Origin: an uncultured Bacteroidales bacterium
Lineage (GTDB): Bacteria > Bacteroidota > Bacteroidia > Bacteroidales > UBA932
Direction: 5' to 3'
Length of the DNA stretch: 64,000 nucleotides
NCBI GenBank assembly: GCA_944326255.1
Contig: CALVDG010000008.1
Location: 27,975-91,974, forward strand
The notes under the pieces are model-generated. The model ran no database searches. It saw nothing but the letters and a program-made list of their open reading frames with translations, and had not been told where the DNA came from. How positions within the stretch are numbered: position 1 is the first letter of the stretch; every line of letters starts with the position of its first letter. Below, piece after piece: positions 52,231 through 64,000 of the stretch. A program made the position numbers and the translations under genes.

Positions 52231-53193
52231 TTACATCTTGTCATTGCTGCCGAGCACGTCATATATCTTGTGCTTGTAAAGCTCTTTAAGTTTCTCTCTT
52301 GCAGGGCCTAAATACTTTCTGGGATCAAACTCCTCGGGATGCTCCACGAACACCTTGCGGATGGCAGCGGTCATGGCCAGACGGCCGTCGCTGTCAATGT
52401 TGATCTTGCATACGGCTGATTTTGCGGCCTCGCGGAGCTGATCCTCCGGAATACCTATAGAGTCTTTAAGATGGCCGCCATAATGGTTGATCTCCGCCAC
52501 GATATCCTGAGGCACGGATGAAGAGCCGTGAAGGACGATAGGGAATCCGGGAATCCTCTTTTCTATCTCATGCAGGATATCAAGACGGATCTCCGGCTTC
52601 TGCCCCGGCTTGAACTTGTAAGCACCATGGGATGTACCTATAGATATGGCGAGGGAATCCACGCCCGTCTTGCTGACAAAGTCCTCAACCTCCTCAGGGC
52701 GTGTGTACGTATGGCTCTCGGCCTTCACGTCATCCTCCACACCGGCCAGCACACCGAGCTCACCCTCAACAGTAACGTCATACTGATGGGCATACTCCAC
52801 GACCTTTCTGGTCAGTTCTACATTCTCATCATAAGGCTTGGACGAACCGTCTATCATTACCGATGAGAAACCGTACTCAATACAGCTCTTGCAGAGTTCA
52901 AAAGTATCGCCGTGGTCCAGATGCAGTACGATAGGAATCTGGCAGCCCAGTTCCTTTGCGTACTCGACACCGCCCTGAGCCATATAGCGGAGAATCGTCT
53001 GATTGGCGTACTTTCTGGCACCGCTGGACACCTGAAGGATAACAGGAGACTTGGTCTCCACGCAGGCCTGGATGATCGCCTGCATCTGCTCCATATTGTT
53101 AAAGTTGAATGCGGGTATGGCATAACCGCCGTTGATGGCCTTCTTGAAGAGCTCCCTTGAGTTCACCAGGCCGAGATCTTTGTAAGATACCAT
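52231..53193 (-). CDS. fbaA: Class II fructose-bisphosphate aldolase
   Basis: The 320-residue zinc aldolase shows GYAIPAFNFNNMEQMQAII, the zinc ligand segment LHLDHGDTFELCKSCIEYG, SVMIDGSSKPYDENVELT, EGELGVLAGVEDD, and VLHGSSSVP. It cleaves fructose-1,6-bisphosphate in glycolysis and reverses it in gluconeogenesis. It is divergent from gmk, with the two promoters nearly touching. Confidence 0.95.
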   Translation of the reverse strand: MVSYKDLGLVNSRELFKKAINGGYAIPAFNFNNMEQMQAIIQACVETKSPVILQVSSGARKYANQTILRYMAQGGVEYAKELGCQIPIVLHLDHGDTFELCKSCIEYGFSSVMIDGSSKPYDENVELTRKVVEYAHQYDVTVEGELGVLAGVEDDVKAESHTYTRPEEVEDFVSKTGVDSLAISIGTSHGAYKFKPGQKPEIRLDILHEIEKRIPGFPIVLHGSSSVPQDIVAEINHYGGHLKDSIGIPEDQLREAAKSAVCKINIDSDGRLAMTAAIRKVFVEHPEEFDPRKYLGPAREKLKELYKHKIYDVLGSNDKM

Positions 53194-53237
53194 AGCGTAT
53201 ATCTGTTTTAGAGTTAAATATTCTTTCTTATCTATCG

Positions 53238-53245
53238 CAAATTTA
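53238..53245 (-). promoter_or_regulatory. -7 promoter box of fbaA
   Basis: The minus strand reads TAAATTTG. Two bases separate it from the opposite -7 box of gmk. Confidence 0.6.
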
Positions 53246-53247
53246 AA

Positions 53248-53255
53248 TATTTTTG
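53248..53255 (+). promoter_or_regulatory. -7 promoter box of the gmk operon
   Basis: TATTTTTG matches TAnnTTTG; the gmk ATG follows after only four bases, so the transcript is probably leaderless. Confidence 0.6.
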
Positions 53256-53259
53256 CAGA

Positions 53260-53832
53260 ATGAACAAAAAAGTAATCATATTCTCGGCTCCGTCAGGGGC
53301 AGGCAAGAGCACGGTCGTAGGCCATCTCCTGAAAAAATACCCGTTTCTGGAATTCTCCATATCCGCTACATCCCGATCCCCCAGAGGTTCTGAGCGGGAC
53401 GGAGTGGAATACTATTTCTTCTCCGAACAGCAGTTCAGGGAACTTATAGCCCGGGACGCATTCGTGGAATACGAAGAGGTCTACCCCGGCTCGTTTTACG
53501 GAACGCTCCGGTCAGAGGTGGAGCGCATCTGGGCCAAAGGGCATGTCATCCTCTTCGATATAGATGTCAAGGGTGGAGTCAATCTAAAGCGGATATTCGG
53601 AGACAGTGCCATGTCCGTCTTCGTCAAGCCGCCCTCGATCGAAGAGCTGCGGAGAAGGCTTGAAGGCCGCGGGACTGACACCCCTGAAGCCATTGAGCGT
53701 CGGGTCGCCAAAGCCGCCGAGGAACTCGGTTACGAGTCCCGCTTCGACAAGGTCCTTGAAAATGACTGTCTGGAACGTACGCTTGCAGAGGCAGACAGCC
53801 TGATTGAAAGCTTCACCGGTCTTAAGGCATAA
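53260..53832 (+). CDS. gmk: Guanylate kinase
   Basis: The 190-residue protein has the P-loop FSAPSGAGKSTVVGHLL and the GMP-binding segments FSISATSRSPRGSERDGVEYYF and VEYEEVYPGSFYGT, all diagnostic of guanylate kinase, which makes GDP from GMP. It is the first gene of a six-gene operon reaching uvrA; nadD follows by 11 bases. Confidence 0.96.
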   Translation: MNKKVIIFSAPSGAGKSTVVGHLLKKYPFLEFSISATSRSPRGSERDGVEYYFFSEQQFRELIARDAFVEYEEVYPGSFYGTLRSEVERIWAKGHVILFDIDVKGGVNLKRIFGDSAMSVFVKPPSIEELRRRLEGRGTDTPEAIERRVAKAAEELGYESRFDKVLENDCLERTLAEADSLIESFTGLKA

Positions 53833-53843
53833 ATATTCTAAGG

Positions 53844-54416
53844 ATGAATAAAGTACTGTATTTCGGTTCATTCAATCCCGTACACTACGGACACACCGGC
53901 ATTGCACGCTATGTCGCCGCCATGCCGGAAGTGGACGCAGTGGTGATCATACCGTCCCCGCACAACCCGTTCAAGGATACAGCCTCCCTGGCCGACCCCA
54001 AAGTCCGGCTTAAACAGGTACACCGAGCCTTCGAGGACCTGTCTCCGAAAATCACAGTATCGGACATCGAATATCACATGCCGGAACCCCTGTACACCAT
54101 CCGTACCCTGCACAGCATAAAAGAGACAGAGCCGGACACCAACCTGATCCTGCTCATCGGCGGAGACAACATAGAAAGTATCCGGCGATGGTACAAAGGG
54201 CCGGAGATATTGGCGGAATTCGAAGTATGGGTCTATCCCCGCTTAGGATACGACGGAGAAAACGCCTGCCGCGAAATCTCCGCCATGCCGGGTGTGCGCG
54301 GCATCCGATTCCTCGCCGAAGCCCCTATACTGGACATCTCCTCCACCAGCATCCGCACCCACGCCCCACAAGGAAATCACCGAATAACACAACTGAACAG
54401 TGACAGGAACTCATAA
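53844..54416 (+). CDS. nadD: Nicotinate-nucleotide adenylyltransferase NadD
   Basis: The 190-residue protein starts MNKVLYFGSFNPVHYGHTGI with the GxFxPxHxGH nucleotidyltransferase motif, and ends with the ISSTSIR motif. It adenylates nicotinate mononucleotide in NAD synthesis. Its 3' end overlaps the next gene by 17 bases. It belongs to the gmk-uvrA operon. Confidence 0.95.
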   Translation: MNKVLYFGSFNPVHYGHTGIARYVAAMPEVDAVVIIPSPHNPFKDTASLADPKVRLKQVHRAFEDLSPKITVSDIEYHMPEPLYTIRTLHSIKETEPDTNLILLIGGDNIESIRRWYKGPEILAEFEVWVYPRLGYDGENACREISAMPGVRGIRFLAEAPILDISSTSIRTHAPQGNHRITQLNSDRNS

Positions 54417-55386
54417 AACAATACCGGCGGCACTGGCTATGGTGCTGATACTGCTGGCGACCGCAGCCCTGCAGGCGCAGGAGCGCAGGCGGTCACTGGG
54501 GCCGTACACCATGTACGAGCAGATCGTCTACCAGGCCAAGCAGGAGCGGCTCATGACCTGGCTCGCCCACGACATGAATCACGGCAGGGCCACCGGCACC
54601 AGGGATGCGGCGAGGGTGGCAAGGTATATCGAGACCCATTTCCGGCAATACGGTCTGGAACCGTTCTGCGCAGGCAGTTTCTACCAGCCGTTCCTGGCCG
54701 ACTCGGCAAGCGGCACAGTCGGCCGCAATGTCATAGGCATCGTGCCGAGCGCGGTACCGTCGGACGAATACGTGCTCATCACGGCTCACTACGACCATCT
54801 GGGTGTCCTGGACGGCAATATCTACAACGGTGCCGATGACAACGCCTCCGGAGTGACCGTCCTGCTCAACCTCGCCGATATGTTCGGGACCATGAAGAAG
54901 ACCAGAACAGGCCCGGACAAGAACATCATCTTCGCAGCCCTCGATGCCAAGGAACTCAACATGGCCGGCTCGAAACACTTCGTCGATCACCTGATCATCG
55001 GAAAGGACAGTATCATCTGCGCCATCAATATCGACCAGATAGGCACTGTCATAGAGCCGGTACACGAGGCCGACACCAACTTCGTGATAGTCCTCGGCGA
55101 GCAGACACTGCGCAGGCAGGACCGGGGCCTCATAGACATGTGCAACCGCTATTACAACATCGGCCTCGACATTGACCACACCTTCTACGGCAGCGAGAAC
55201 TTCACCCGGCTGTTCTACCAGCTCTCCGACCAGATCGTCTTTCACGAGGCCGGCATCCCTGCCCTGGTCTTCACCTCCGGCTTCCACCGCCACACCTACA
55301 AGACCACCGACGACCCGGACATCATCTCCTACCCCGTCATGAAAAAGCGCACCCTCCTCATCTTCTACCTCACCATGATGCTATAA
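54400..55386 (+). CDS. Exported M28-family zinc peptidase
   Basis: The 328-residue protein has a signal peptide (residues ~8-27, ending LQAQ) and the M28 zinc ligands: ITAHYDHLG, YNGADDNASGV, the Glu in AALDAKELNMAGS, INIDQIG, and a final His in VFHEAG. It is an aminopeptidase-like enzyme of the periplasm or surface. The start ATG at 54400 is inside nadD. uvrB begins three bases after its stop. Confidence 0.9.
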   Translation: MTGTHKTIPAALAMVLILLATAALQAQERRRSLGPYTMYEQIVYQAKQERLMTWLAHDMNHGRATGTRDAARVARYIETHFRQYGLEPFCAGSFYQPFLADSASGTVGRNVIGIVPSAVPSDEYVLITAHYDHLGVLDGNIYNGADDNASGVTVLLNLADMFGTMKKTRTGPDKNIIFAALDAKELNMAGSKHFVDHLIIGKDSIICAINIDQIGTVIEPVHEADTNFVIVLGEQTLRRQDRGLIDMCNRYYNIGLDIDHTFYGSENFTRLFYQLSDQIVFHEAGIPALVFTSGFHRHTYKTTDDPDIISYPVMKKRTLLIFYLTMML

Positions 55387-55389
55387 ACT

Positions 55390-57386
<1,997 letters not shown>

Positions 57387-57390
<4 letters not shown>

Positions 57391-59573
57391 ACGGAACCGA
57401 AGACACTCTCAAAGCCATCCTCGACTGCTATCCCCCCGACCAGCAGGAGCAGATACTCAAAGCCTACCGCATAGCCGCAGAGGCCATGAAAGACAAGCTG
57501 CGCGAGAACAGGCATCCTTTCATAGAGCACCCTCTGGGAGTAGCCAGGATAGTGGCGGAGGACATCCACCTCGGCTACGAGAGCGTCATTGCCGTATTTC
57601 TCCATGAGACCATCCGGTTCTACCCGGAGGTGCTGCAGAATCTCCCGAAAGGATCATTTTCCCATGAAATCATAGACATAGCGCAGAGTCTCAACAAAAT
57701 AGCCGCTATCAAACCCAAGGAGACCCGCCTGGAGGCCGAGAACTACAAGCGTCTGATCGTATCCTACTCCAAGGATCCGAGGGTAATGCTCATCAAGATT
57801 GCCGACCGCCTCGACGTGATGCGCAACATCGAGCTGCTGCCCAAGACCTCCCAGGAGCGTAAGGTCACCGAGACCATGTTCCTGTACATCCCCATCGCCC
57901 ACCAGCTGGGTCTGTACGGCATAAAGACAGAGCTGGAGAATATATTTTTCCGCCATACCGAGCCGGAGAAATACCGTGAGATAACCAACAAGCTGAAAGC
58001 CACCGCCGCCGAGCGCGAGGAGCTGCTGAACGCATTCCTGATCCCGATCAAGCGCAAAATATCCGGTTCAGGCATCAAAGTCACTTACAAGCAGCGCACC
58101 AAGGCCGCCTGGTCGATCTGGAAGAAGATGCAGAAGCAGGACATCCCATTCGAGAAAGTGATGGACCTGCTGGCCGTGCGCATCATCATAGAGACTGACG
58201 AGGGCGTAAACCGGGAAAAAGAGCAGGAACTGTGCTGGCAGGTGTACTCCATGGTCACAGATGAATACAAGCCCGACACATCCCGGCTGAGGGACTGGAT
58301 ATCCAAGCCCAAGAGCAGCGGCTACGAGTCCCTGCACATCACCGTACAGTTCAGGGGCGATATCTTCGTGGAAGTGCAGATACGCACCCGCCGCATGGAC
58401 GACGTGGCCGAGAACGGACATGCCTCCCACTGGGCCTACAAGGGCATAAAGGAGGAAAAAGGCCTGACCCCCTGGCTCCAGAGCGTGAGAAATATCCTGG
58501 AGAGCGACAATAAAAACGACTACGAGTACGTATCGCAGTTCCTCTCCGAGGACGTCTTCGTCTTCACTCCGGACGGGGAGCTGCGGAGACTTCCCAAAGG
58601 AGCGACTGTGCTTGATTTCGCATTCAGCATACACACCAACCTCGGCCTCAAATGCGTGGGCGCAACCATCGACGGCAAGCCGGCCTCCATCAAGGACCGG
58701 CTCAGCACCGGTCAGGTGGTGGAGATAAAGAGCGGCAAAAACCAGCGTCCCTCTCCCGACTGGCTCAACTTTGTGGTCTCGTCCAAGGCCCGCAACAAGA
58801 TACGCCTGAAACTCAAGGAAGAGGCTCTGAAGAAGTCCGCCGCAGGCCGGGAACTGCTTGAACGCAGACTCAAGAACTGGAAGATGGAACTGGAGGACGA
58901 GGACCTGACCATCCTATGCAAGAAATTCAAGCTCAGGAACATCAGCGACCTGTACGCCGCCATCGAGGACGAGAGTGTGGACATCATGGATATCAAGGCA
59001 TATCTCTCCCGCAAGCTGCAGCAGGAAGCCGAGGGGGAGAATGTTCCCCAGCAGCCCGCCGCAGTCAAGGAGGGGCCTGTCTCCAAGAGCAATACGGCCA
59101 AGGACAAAGCCGACGACTATCTGACCATAGACGGTAAGCTAAGCAATGTCTCCTACAAGATGGCCCGCTGCTGCAACCCTATCTACGGCGATGAGGTATT
59201 CGGTTTCGTATCAGTCAAGGAAGGCATCAAGATTCACCGCATGTCCTGCCCCAACGCCGCCCGCCTCATCGAGAACTACCCCTACCGTATAGTCAAGGTC
59301 AGATGGAAGGAGACCGCCACGACCAGCAGTTTCCAGACCACCGTCAAGATCATAGCTGACGACACAGCCGCCTACCCCGCCGTCATTCAGAAAGTTACTG
59401 ACTTCGGGGCCTCGCTCAGGGCCTCCTCGATGACTCCGCGCGGAGGCCGCAACACCGGGGAGTACGACCTGCGGCTCCAGATATCCGTATCATCCAACTC
59501 CATGCTGGACAAGATCATATCATCGATACGCAAGACCAAAGGCATACTGTCGGCGGTCAGAATCTCAAAATAG
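57387..59573 (+). CDS. relA: RelA/SpoT-type (p)ppGpp synthetase with degenerate hydrolase motif
   Basis: The 728-residue protein has an HD-type N-terminal domain, synthetase domain (AWSIWKKMQ, DLLAVRIIIETDE, KPKSSGYESLHITVQF, VEVQIRTRRMDDVAENGHAS), TGS domain (FVFTPDGELRRLPKG) and a C-terminal ACT domain. The hydrolase signature HDxxED is replaced by His73-Glu-Thr-Ile-Arg-Phe-Tyr, so (p)ppGpp hydrolysis is probably lost while the synthetase residues are present. It therefore reads as a RelA-like synthetase. It overlaps uvrB by four bases and uvrA follows by five. Confidence 0.92.
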
Positions 59574-59578
59574 GACAG

Positions 59579-62434
59579 ATGGAAGAAGAGCACATTCATA
59601 TAAAAAAGGCCTCGGCCAACAACCTTAAGGGCATAGACGTGGACATCCCCCGGAATAAGTTCACGGTCATCACGGGTGTGTCCGGCTCAGGCAAGACCTC
59701 TCTGGCCTTCGACACCCTTTTCGCTGAGGGGCAGCGCCGCTTCGCGGAAAGCCTCTCGTCATTTGCCCGTCAGTTCCTCGGGAGAATGTCCAAACCGCCG
59801 GTCGAGAGTATCTCCGGCATCCCGCCCGCCATCGCCATAGAGCAGAGGGTCAATACCCGCAACCCCCGCTCCACCGTCGGCAGCACCACCGAGATCTACG
59901 ACTACCTGCGGGTGCTCTTCGCCAAGATAGGCCACACCTATTCGCCGGTCACCGGTGAGGAAGTGCGCTGCGACACAGTGGCTTCCGTCATGGAACGGCT
60001 GCACTCGCTCGCATCCTCCGTTCCTGCAGGGAACCCTTCCGACGAAGAATATTCGCCCGGCATCTGCTTCATACTGGCAGACATCCGCTGGGGCGAGGAG
60101 GCATATCGGGTCGAACGTCTGCTCAACCTCAAGGAAGAGGGATTCTCCCGCCTGTACATTCTGCCCTCGGGGGACAATGCCGGGCGGATGGAGAAGATCG
60201 ACTCGCTCCTGGCCGACATGAGCCGCGCCGAAGGACGGGAGGTAGCCCTGATGGTGGACCGTATCCCCTTCGACAGCAGCACATTTGCGGACGAGGAGAC
60301 GGAGAACCGGGTCATGGATTCCGTGCGCACGGCATTTGATAAGGGAGACGGGCACATCGCCTGCGCATTCTCCCCGGCTGTGGACGGACATGCCCTGCTG
60401 CGGTTCTCTTCCCTCTTCGAGGCGGACGGCATGCAGTTTTCCGAGCCTACGGAATGGATGTTCAACTACAACAGCCCGGTGGGAGCCTGCCCCGTCTGCG
60501 GGGGTCTGGGCAAGATCATCGGCATCGACGAGTCGCTGGTCATCCCCAATCAGGCCCTGTCCGTCTATCAGGATGCCGTGGCCTGCTGGAAGGGGGAGGT
60601 GATGAAGTATTTCAAGGAAGAGGTGCTGGCCAATGCGGACAAATTCGGCTTCCCGGTGCATACCCCCTACAAGGACCTCACGGCCAAGCAGAAAAGCGAC
60701 CTCTGGAACGGCAACAAGTACATCACCGGCATCTATCCCTTCTTCAAAGAGCTGGAAGCCAAGCGGTACAAGATACAGAACAAATACATGATCAGCCGCT
60801 ACTCCGGCAAGACCGTATGCCGCGAGTGTGAAGGCAGCCGGCTGCGCAGGGAGGCCCTGTACGTACGTATCGGCGGGCGCAACATCCATGAGCTGATGAC
60901 CATGAGCATCAAGGACCTGATAGCCTTCTTCGACTCTCTGCAGCTTCCGGCCTACGAGGAGAAGATCGCAGCCAGGGCTCTGAAAGAGATACGGGACCGC
61001 CTGTACTACATCGACCACGTGGGGCTGTCCTATCTGACCCTGAACCGTGCGTCCAACACCCTCAGCGGCGGTGAGAGCCAGCGCATCAGCATCGTCTGCT
61101 CCCTCGGCAACAGCCTGACCGGCTCGATGTACATCCTCGACGAACCGTCCATCGGACTTCACAGCCGGGACACCGGACGGTTAATCGAAGTCATCAAGAG
61201 CCTTCGCGACCTCGGCAACACGGTTATAGTCGTGGAGCACGACGAGGAGATTATCCGCAGTGCGGACTGGCTGATAGACATCGGACCGAGGGCCGGCAAG
61301 CATGGAGGCGAGGTAGTCTACTGCGGCCCTCCCCCGGCTTCGGACATCTCCGAGGCTGACGCATCTGCCCTGCTGGCAGCATGGCCCCGGTCATTGACCT
61401 TAGAGTATCTGCTGGGCCGGAAGAAGATTTCCATTGACCCTGTCAAACGCCCCTGGAAGCAGTACATAGAGGTCTGCGATGCATGCGAGAACAACCTCAA
61501 GAACATCGACGTGCGCTTTCCTCTCAATGTCATGACCGCTGTCATCGGAGTCAGCGGCTCGGGCAAATCCACCCTCGTGGGCGACATCCTCTACCCCGCC
61601 CTCAACCGGATGATCAACCAGGTCGGAGCCAGGCCCGGCTCGTTCCGGGAGCTGCGCGGTGACCTGGACCGCATATCCTCGGTCGAGTTCGTGGACCAGA
61701 ACCCGATAGGCCGCAGCTCCCGCTCCAACCCGGTGACCTACATCAAGGCCTACGACGACATCCGCAAGCTCTTCTCCGAGCAGCCGCTGGCCAAAGTCAA
61801 CGGCTTCGGGCACTCGCATTTCTCCTTCAACATCGACGGAGGCCGCTGCCCCGAATGTCTCGGCGAGGGTACAGTCAAGATACCCATGCAGTTCATGGCC
61901 GACATCGTCATGACCTGCGAGTCATGCGGAGGAAAACGTTTCATCCAGGACGTGCTTGAAGTCCGCTACCGGGGCAAGAATATCAGCGACGTGCTCGACA
62001 TAAGCGTGGACGAGGCCATCGACTTCTTCACCGCTGCCGGCGAGCCTGCCGCCGCCCGTATCGCGGCCCGTCTCCAGCCTCTGCACGATGTGGGACTGGG
62101 CTACGTCGCTCTCGGTCAGAGCAGCAGCACCCTCAGCGGCGGCGAGAGCCAGCGCGTCAAGCTCGCCTACTTCCTCGGCCTCGGCAAGGACTCCGGCAAG
62201 GGCACCGCATCCGACAAGCCGGTACTGTTCATATTCGACGAGCCGACCACCGGCCTGCACTTTGACGACATAGAGAAACTGCTGGCCTCATTCCGCGCCC
62301 TAATAGACCGCGGCCACACGATTATCGTCGTCGAGCACAACCCCTACATCATCGCCGCAGCCGACCACATCATCGAGCTCGGCCCCGAAGGCGGCGACCA
62401 GGGCGGCTACCTCATCAGGCCTTCGGCTCGATGA
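59579..62434 (+). CDS. uvrA: Excinuclease ABC subunit A
   Basis: The 951-residue ABC-type DNA damage sensor has Walker A motifs [10 protein letters not shown] near residue 36 and [10 protein letters not shown] near residue 660, signatures LSGGESQR twice, and zinc-finger segments [26 protein letters not shown] and CESCGGKR. The final residues RPSAR are encoded in the first copy of a tandem repeat that continues past the stop. It closes the gmk-uvrA operon. Confidence 0.97.
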   Translation: MEEEHIHIKKASANNLKGIDVDIPRNKFTVITGVSGSGKTSLAFDTLFAEGQRRFAESLSSFARQFLGRMSKPPVESISGIPPAIAIEQRVNTRNPRSTVGSTTEIYDYLRVLFAKIGHTYSPVTGEEVRCDTVASVMERLHSLASSVPAGNPSDEEYSPGICFILADIRWGEEAYRVERLLNLKEEGFSRLYILPSGDNAGRMEKIDSLLADMSRAEGREVALMVDRIPFDSSTFADEETENRVMDSVRTAFDKGDGHIACAFSPAVDGHALLRFSSLFEADGMQFSEPTEWMFNYNSPVGACPVCGGLGKIIGIDESLVIPNQALSVYQDAVACWKGEVMKYFKEEVLANADKFGFPVHTPYKDLTAKQKSDLWNGNKYITGIYPFFKELEAKRYKIQNKYMISRYSGKTVCRECEGSRLRREALYVRIGGRNIHELMTMSIKDLIAFFDSLQLPAYEEKIAARALKEIRDRLYYIDHVGLSYLTLNRASNTLSGGESQRISIVCSLGNSLTGSMYILDEPSIGLHSRDTGRLIEVIKSLRDLGNTVIVVEHDEEIIRSADWLIDIGPRAGKHGGEVVYCGPPPASDISEADASALLAAWPRSLTLEYLLGRKKISIDPVKRPWKQYIEVCDACENNLKNIDVRFPLNVMTAVIGVSGSGKSTLVGDILYPALNRMINQVGARPGSFRELRGDLDRISSVEFVDQNPIGRSSRSNPVTYIKAYDDIRKLFSEQPLAKVNGFGHSHFSFNIDGGRCPECLGEGTVKIPMQFMADIVMTCESCGGKRFIQDVLEVRYRGKNISDVLDISVDEAIDFFTAAGEPAAARIAARLQPLHDVGLGYVALGQSSSTLSGGESQRVKLAYFLGLGKDSGKGTASDKPVLFIFDEPTTGLHFDDIEKLLASFRALIDRGHTIIVVEHNPYIIAAADHIIELGPEGGDQGGYLIRPSAR

Positions 62435-62612
62435 GGTAAGTACTCCTCACCCAACCCTCTCCCAGGAAAGGGCCAAGTCGCTCCGCTCCAAACAGGCCTT
62501 CGACCCGATAAGGCAAACACTCCTCACCCAACCCTCCCCCAGGAAAGGCCAAGTCGCTCCGATCCAAACAGGCCTTCGACCCGATGAGGAAAACACTCCT
62601 CACCCAGGAAAT
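62417..62612 (+). repeat. 76/77-bp tandem repeat starting in the uvrA end
   Basis: Units start at 62417, 62494 and 62570, each with AGGCCTTCG, CGAT-AGG, CACTCCTCACCC and AGTCGCTCCG. The first unit contains the uvrA stop codon. The second is nearly complete and the third is partial. Confidence 0.85.
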
Positions 62613-62638
62613 GACCATACCGCACCTGTTTTCCTGGG
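62603..62638 (+). terminator. Possible terminator after uvrA
   Basis: CCCAGGAAA (62603-62611) pairs with TTTCCTGGG (62630-62638) across an 18-base loop. It lacks a T tract directly after the stem, so the call is moderate. Confidence 0.4.
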
Positions 62639-62713
62639 CACTTTCCGTCACAAAACAGAAGCGATGGTGCAGTCCTGAAAAGTAGTACTTGATTTACAGC
62701 CAGTTACAAAAGA

Positions 62714-62757
62714 CGCTGCACACTTGGCCTGTTTCAGACTAGGTCAAATGTGCAGCG
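62714..62757. terminator. Hairpin between convergent uvrA and the next gene
   Basis: A 9-bp stem (CGCTGCACA with TGTGCAGCG) continues as an imperfect inner stem (TTGGCCT with AGGTCAA), giving a long stable hairpin midway between two convergent genes. It is a probable bidirectional terminator. Confidence 0.55.
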
Positions 62758-62857
62758 CATAAATGTAATCAGTTGATATTCAGTCGCATCACAATCCGCA
62801 TCGCACCGTCATTTCAAAAAACGGCAGAAGACACTTGCGGATAATATTGTTTTCTAT

Positions 62858-63610
62858 TTAGAATGACACTCTGAGCGACATACCGGCCACTGGCTGATAA
62901 CTTCCTGAAGCCAATGCCAATGTGGACACGTACGGAGACATCGTCACATTATACGCCGTATTCGCACGCATATCCTGCTCATACATATTCTTAATCTTCG
63001 CAACCTTGACCCCATCGACAATCGCTGAGATATCTATCGCCAGCAAGGCTGCGGCTCCAGCCAATGTTAAAGTAACTCCTAAACCCGGTGCATCATATGC
63101 CAATCCGGAACCAACTCCCATCAAGACTGAAGCTCCTATCGCACCTCCCAGAAAGCCGATACCGCGACCGACCTCACCGCAAAGCATCTGTCCCAGTCCT
63201 GGAATGACCCAAGAACACAGTCCACCTACCGCCGGATACCATCTGTCACCAGGCTGACGTACATAGTCAGAAGCCTTATAATAACGCTTGTAATCTTTAT
63301 ATTTCATACCCGGTACAACTCCGGCCGGTACCTCCCTGGTTCCATAGCCTCCATAATTTGTAACAGATGAAGTCGTATTAAACACATCATTTGTTCCGTT
63401 CTCGTATCTTATTATCAGTATATCCGATATGGATATTGTAAACACAGGTCCGTCAGGATTGTCAAATCGCTTGTATTTGACCTCGGTCTGACCTACTTCC
63501 AGAATTTTGGCCTTGATGTCCTCACCGTTCTTTTTTGTAATGAGGTCCTGGGCCTGCAGTGACAACGCCGCAAACAATACTGCTGACAGCAAACAGATAA
63601 ACTTTTTCAT
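62858..63610 (-). CDS. Exported protein with N-terminal beta domain and TM2-like membrane region
   Basis: The 250-residue protein has a signal peptide (MKKFICLLSAVLFAALSLQA), then a domain common in Bacteroidales hypothetical proteins (LITKKNGEDIKAKILEVGQ; ISISDILIIRYENG). Two or three hydrophobic segments follow with a TM2-like WVIPGLGQMLCGEVGRGIGF, and the end MSLRVSF resembles an outer-membrane C-terminus. Its function is unknown. A -7 box about 286 bases upstream implies an unusually long leader. Confidence 0.8.
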   Translation of the reverse strand: MKKFICLLSAVLFAALSLQAQDLITKKNGEDIKAKILEVGQTEVKYKRFDNPDGPVFTISISDILIIRYENGTNDVFNTTSSVTNYGGYGTREVPAGVVPGMKYKDYKRYYKASDYVRQPGDRWYPAVGGLCSWVIPGLGQMLCGEVGRGIGFLGGAIGASVLMGVGSGLAYDAPGLGVTLTLAGAAALLAIDISAIVDGVKVAKIKNMYEQDMRANTAYNVTMSPYVSTLALASGSYQPVAGMSLRVSF

Positions 63611-63896
63611 CGTTTAATAACATTTGTCTCCTGACTCCAAAGAGATTTTACACAAAAAGAAAGTGTGGAGTCATTCAGTTTATCTGACGTGAGGCTCTGG
63701 AATGCCCAATAACAAATAAACAAAACTCCACACCCGTACGAATATGGAGTTACACGGAAGTGCACCACCTTTATCGATACAAGGTGACGAGTGTGTTGCT
63801 TATCCCTGTTATTGTCGAATTTTCCAGATTCCACGTCAAGGACAAAAGCTGAAACACTTTCATCTAAATATGTCACTACTCCGCAGAATAGCACCG
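63611..63896 (-). ncRNA. Long hairpin-rich leader of the 62858-63610 gene
   Basis: A promoter box at 63897 and the start codon at 63610 leave about 280 bases of untranslated leader. It contains GACTCCA/TGGAGTC (63633-63672), with an inner ACAC/GTGT, and ACTCCA/TGGAGT (63725-63750). A 95-residue open frame here (to 63894) has no clear protein pattern and overlaps the gene start. A structured cis-regulatory RNA is my preferred reading. Confidence 0.4.
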
Positions 63897-63904
63897 CAAA
63901 TATA
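63897..63904 (-). promoter_or_regulatory. -7 promoter box upstream of the long leader
   Basis: The minus strand reads TATATTTG (exact TAnnTTTG). The last ~95 bases of the window beyond it show no gene. Confidence 0.55.
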
Positions 63905-64000
63905 GCAATTGTTTTAAATTCTCACAATACTTCGGTAAATTTTTACCGAAAAATTTAAAATTTAACAATCGAGTCGGATAAGGCCGGCTCAAACCCTTTA

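Noticed and set aside
63607..63894. 95-codon minus-strand open frame upstream of the 62858-63610 gene
   Set aside because: It overlaps the next start codon, has no domain or signal, and coincides with paired hairpin sequences; a structured leader explains it better.

Overview
The window reads as chromosomal DNA of a Bacteroidota member, most likely of the order Bacteroidales. The reasons are the repeated TAnnTTTG -7 promoter box in front of genes on both strands, weak or absent Shine-Dalgarno sequences, surface lipoproteins with an acidic pair just after the lipobox cysteine, a fimbrillin-like lipoprotein operon, and a MaeB-type malic enzyme. The sequence does not fix family or genus. Most of the window is coding and GC-rich. 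Three tRNA genes are present (Ser-CGA, Leu-GAG, Arg-ACG); no rRNA, CRISPR array, integrase or transposase is visible.

Layout. 1-3.1 kb: a partial minus-strand gene divergent from trmD, an unknown protein and an exported alpha/beta hydrolase. 3.2-8.8 kb: a small accessory block bracketed by two related 176-177 bp inverted-repeat elements. It holds a two-domain retropepsin-like protein, two membrane protein/XRE regulator pairs, and a compact operon joining a DUF3791/DUF3990-type toxin module to an ABC ATPase. 9-14 kb: a zinc alcohol dehydrogenase, a lysophospholipase-like hydrolase, a gene fragment, tRNA-Ser and an ABC exporter pair. 13.9-21 kb: a three-lipoprotein surface operon (one with a metzincin-like zinc motif) divergent from a Crp/Fnr regulator, with a perfect 14-bp palindrome between them.

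21.1-28.4 kb: the most interesting region, a three-gene plus-strand operon with overlapping genes and a visibly AT-richer composition. It encodes (1) a membrane protein with tandem Rossmann/TrkA-N-like domains and a C-terminal RyR domain, (2) a SIR2-like/TIR fusion and (3) a 1299-residue STAND NTPase with leucine-rich-like repeats, five membrane segments and WD40 repeats. I infer an NAD-derived-nucleotide immune system: the STAND protein as sensor, TIR as signal maker, RyR/Rossmann membrane protein as receiver and effector. This combination matches no named system that I can assign with confidence.

28.4-37.1 kb: a six-gene minus-strand run (2-hydroxyacid dehydrogenase, AsmA-like protein, rfbA, rfbC, rfbB, ABC-F) linking dTDP-sugar synthesis with envelope functions. 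37.2-44.4 kb: a GT28-like glycosyltransferase, a calcium-type P-ATPase, an AraC regulator, cardiolipin synthase, menG and a small unidentified protein. 44.5-53.2 kb: tRNA-Leu, 76-bp tandem repeats, maeB, hairpin-rich DNA, tRNA-Arg with rplS, dnaJ-grpE, two exported proteins and class II aldolase. 53.3-62.4 kb: a tight operon gmk-nadD-M28 peptidase-uvrB-relA-uvrA, whose last codons run into a 76/77-bp tandem repeat. 62.4-64 kb: hairpins and one surface protein with a long, hairpin-rich leader.
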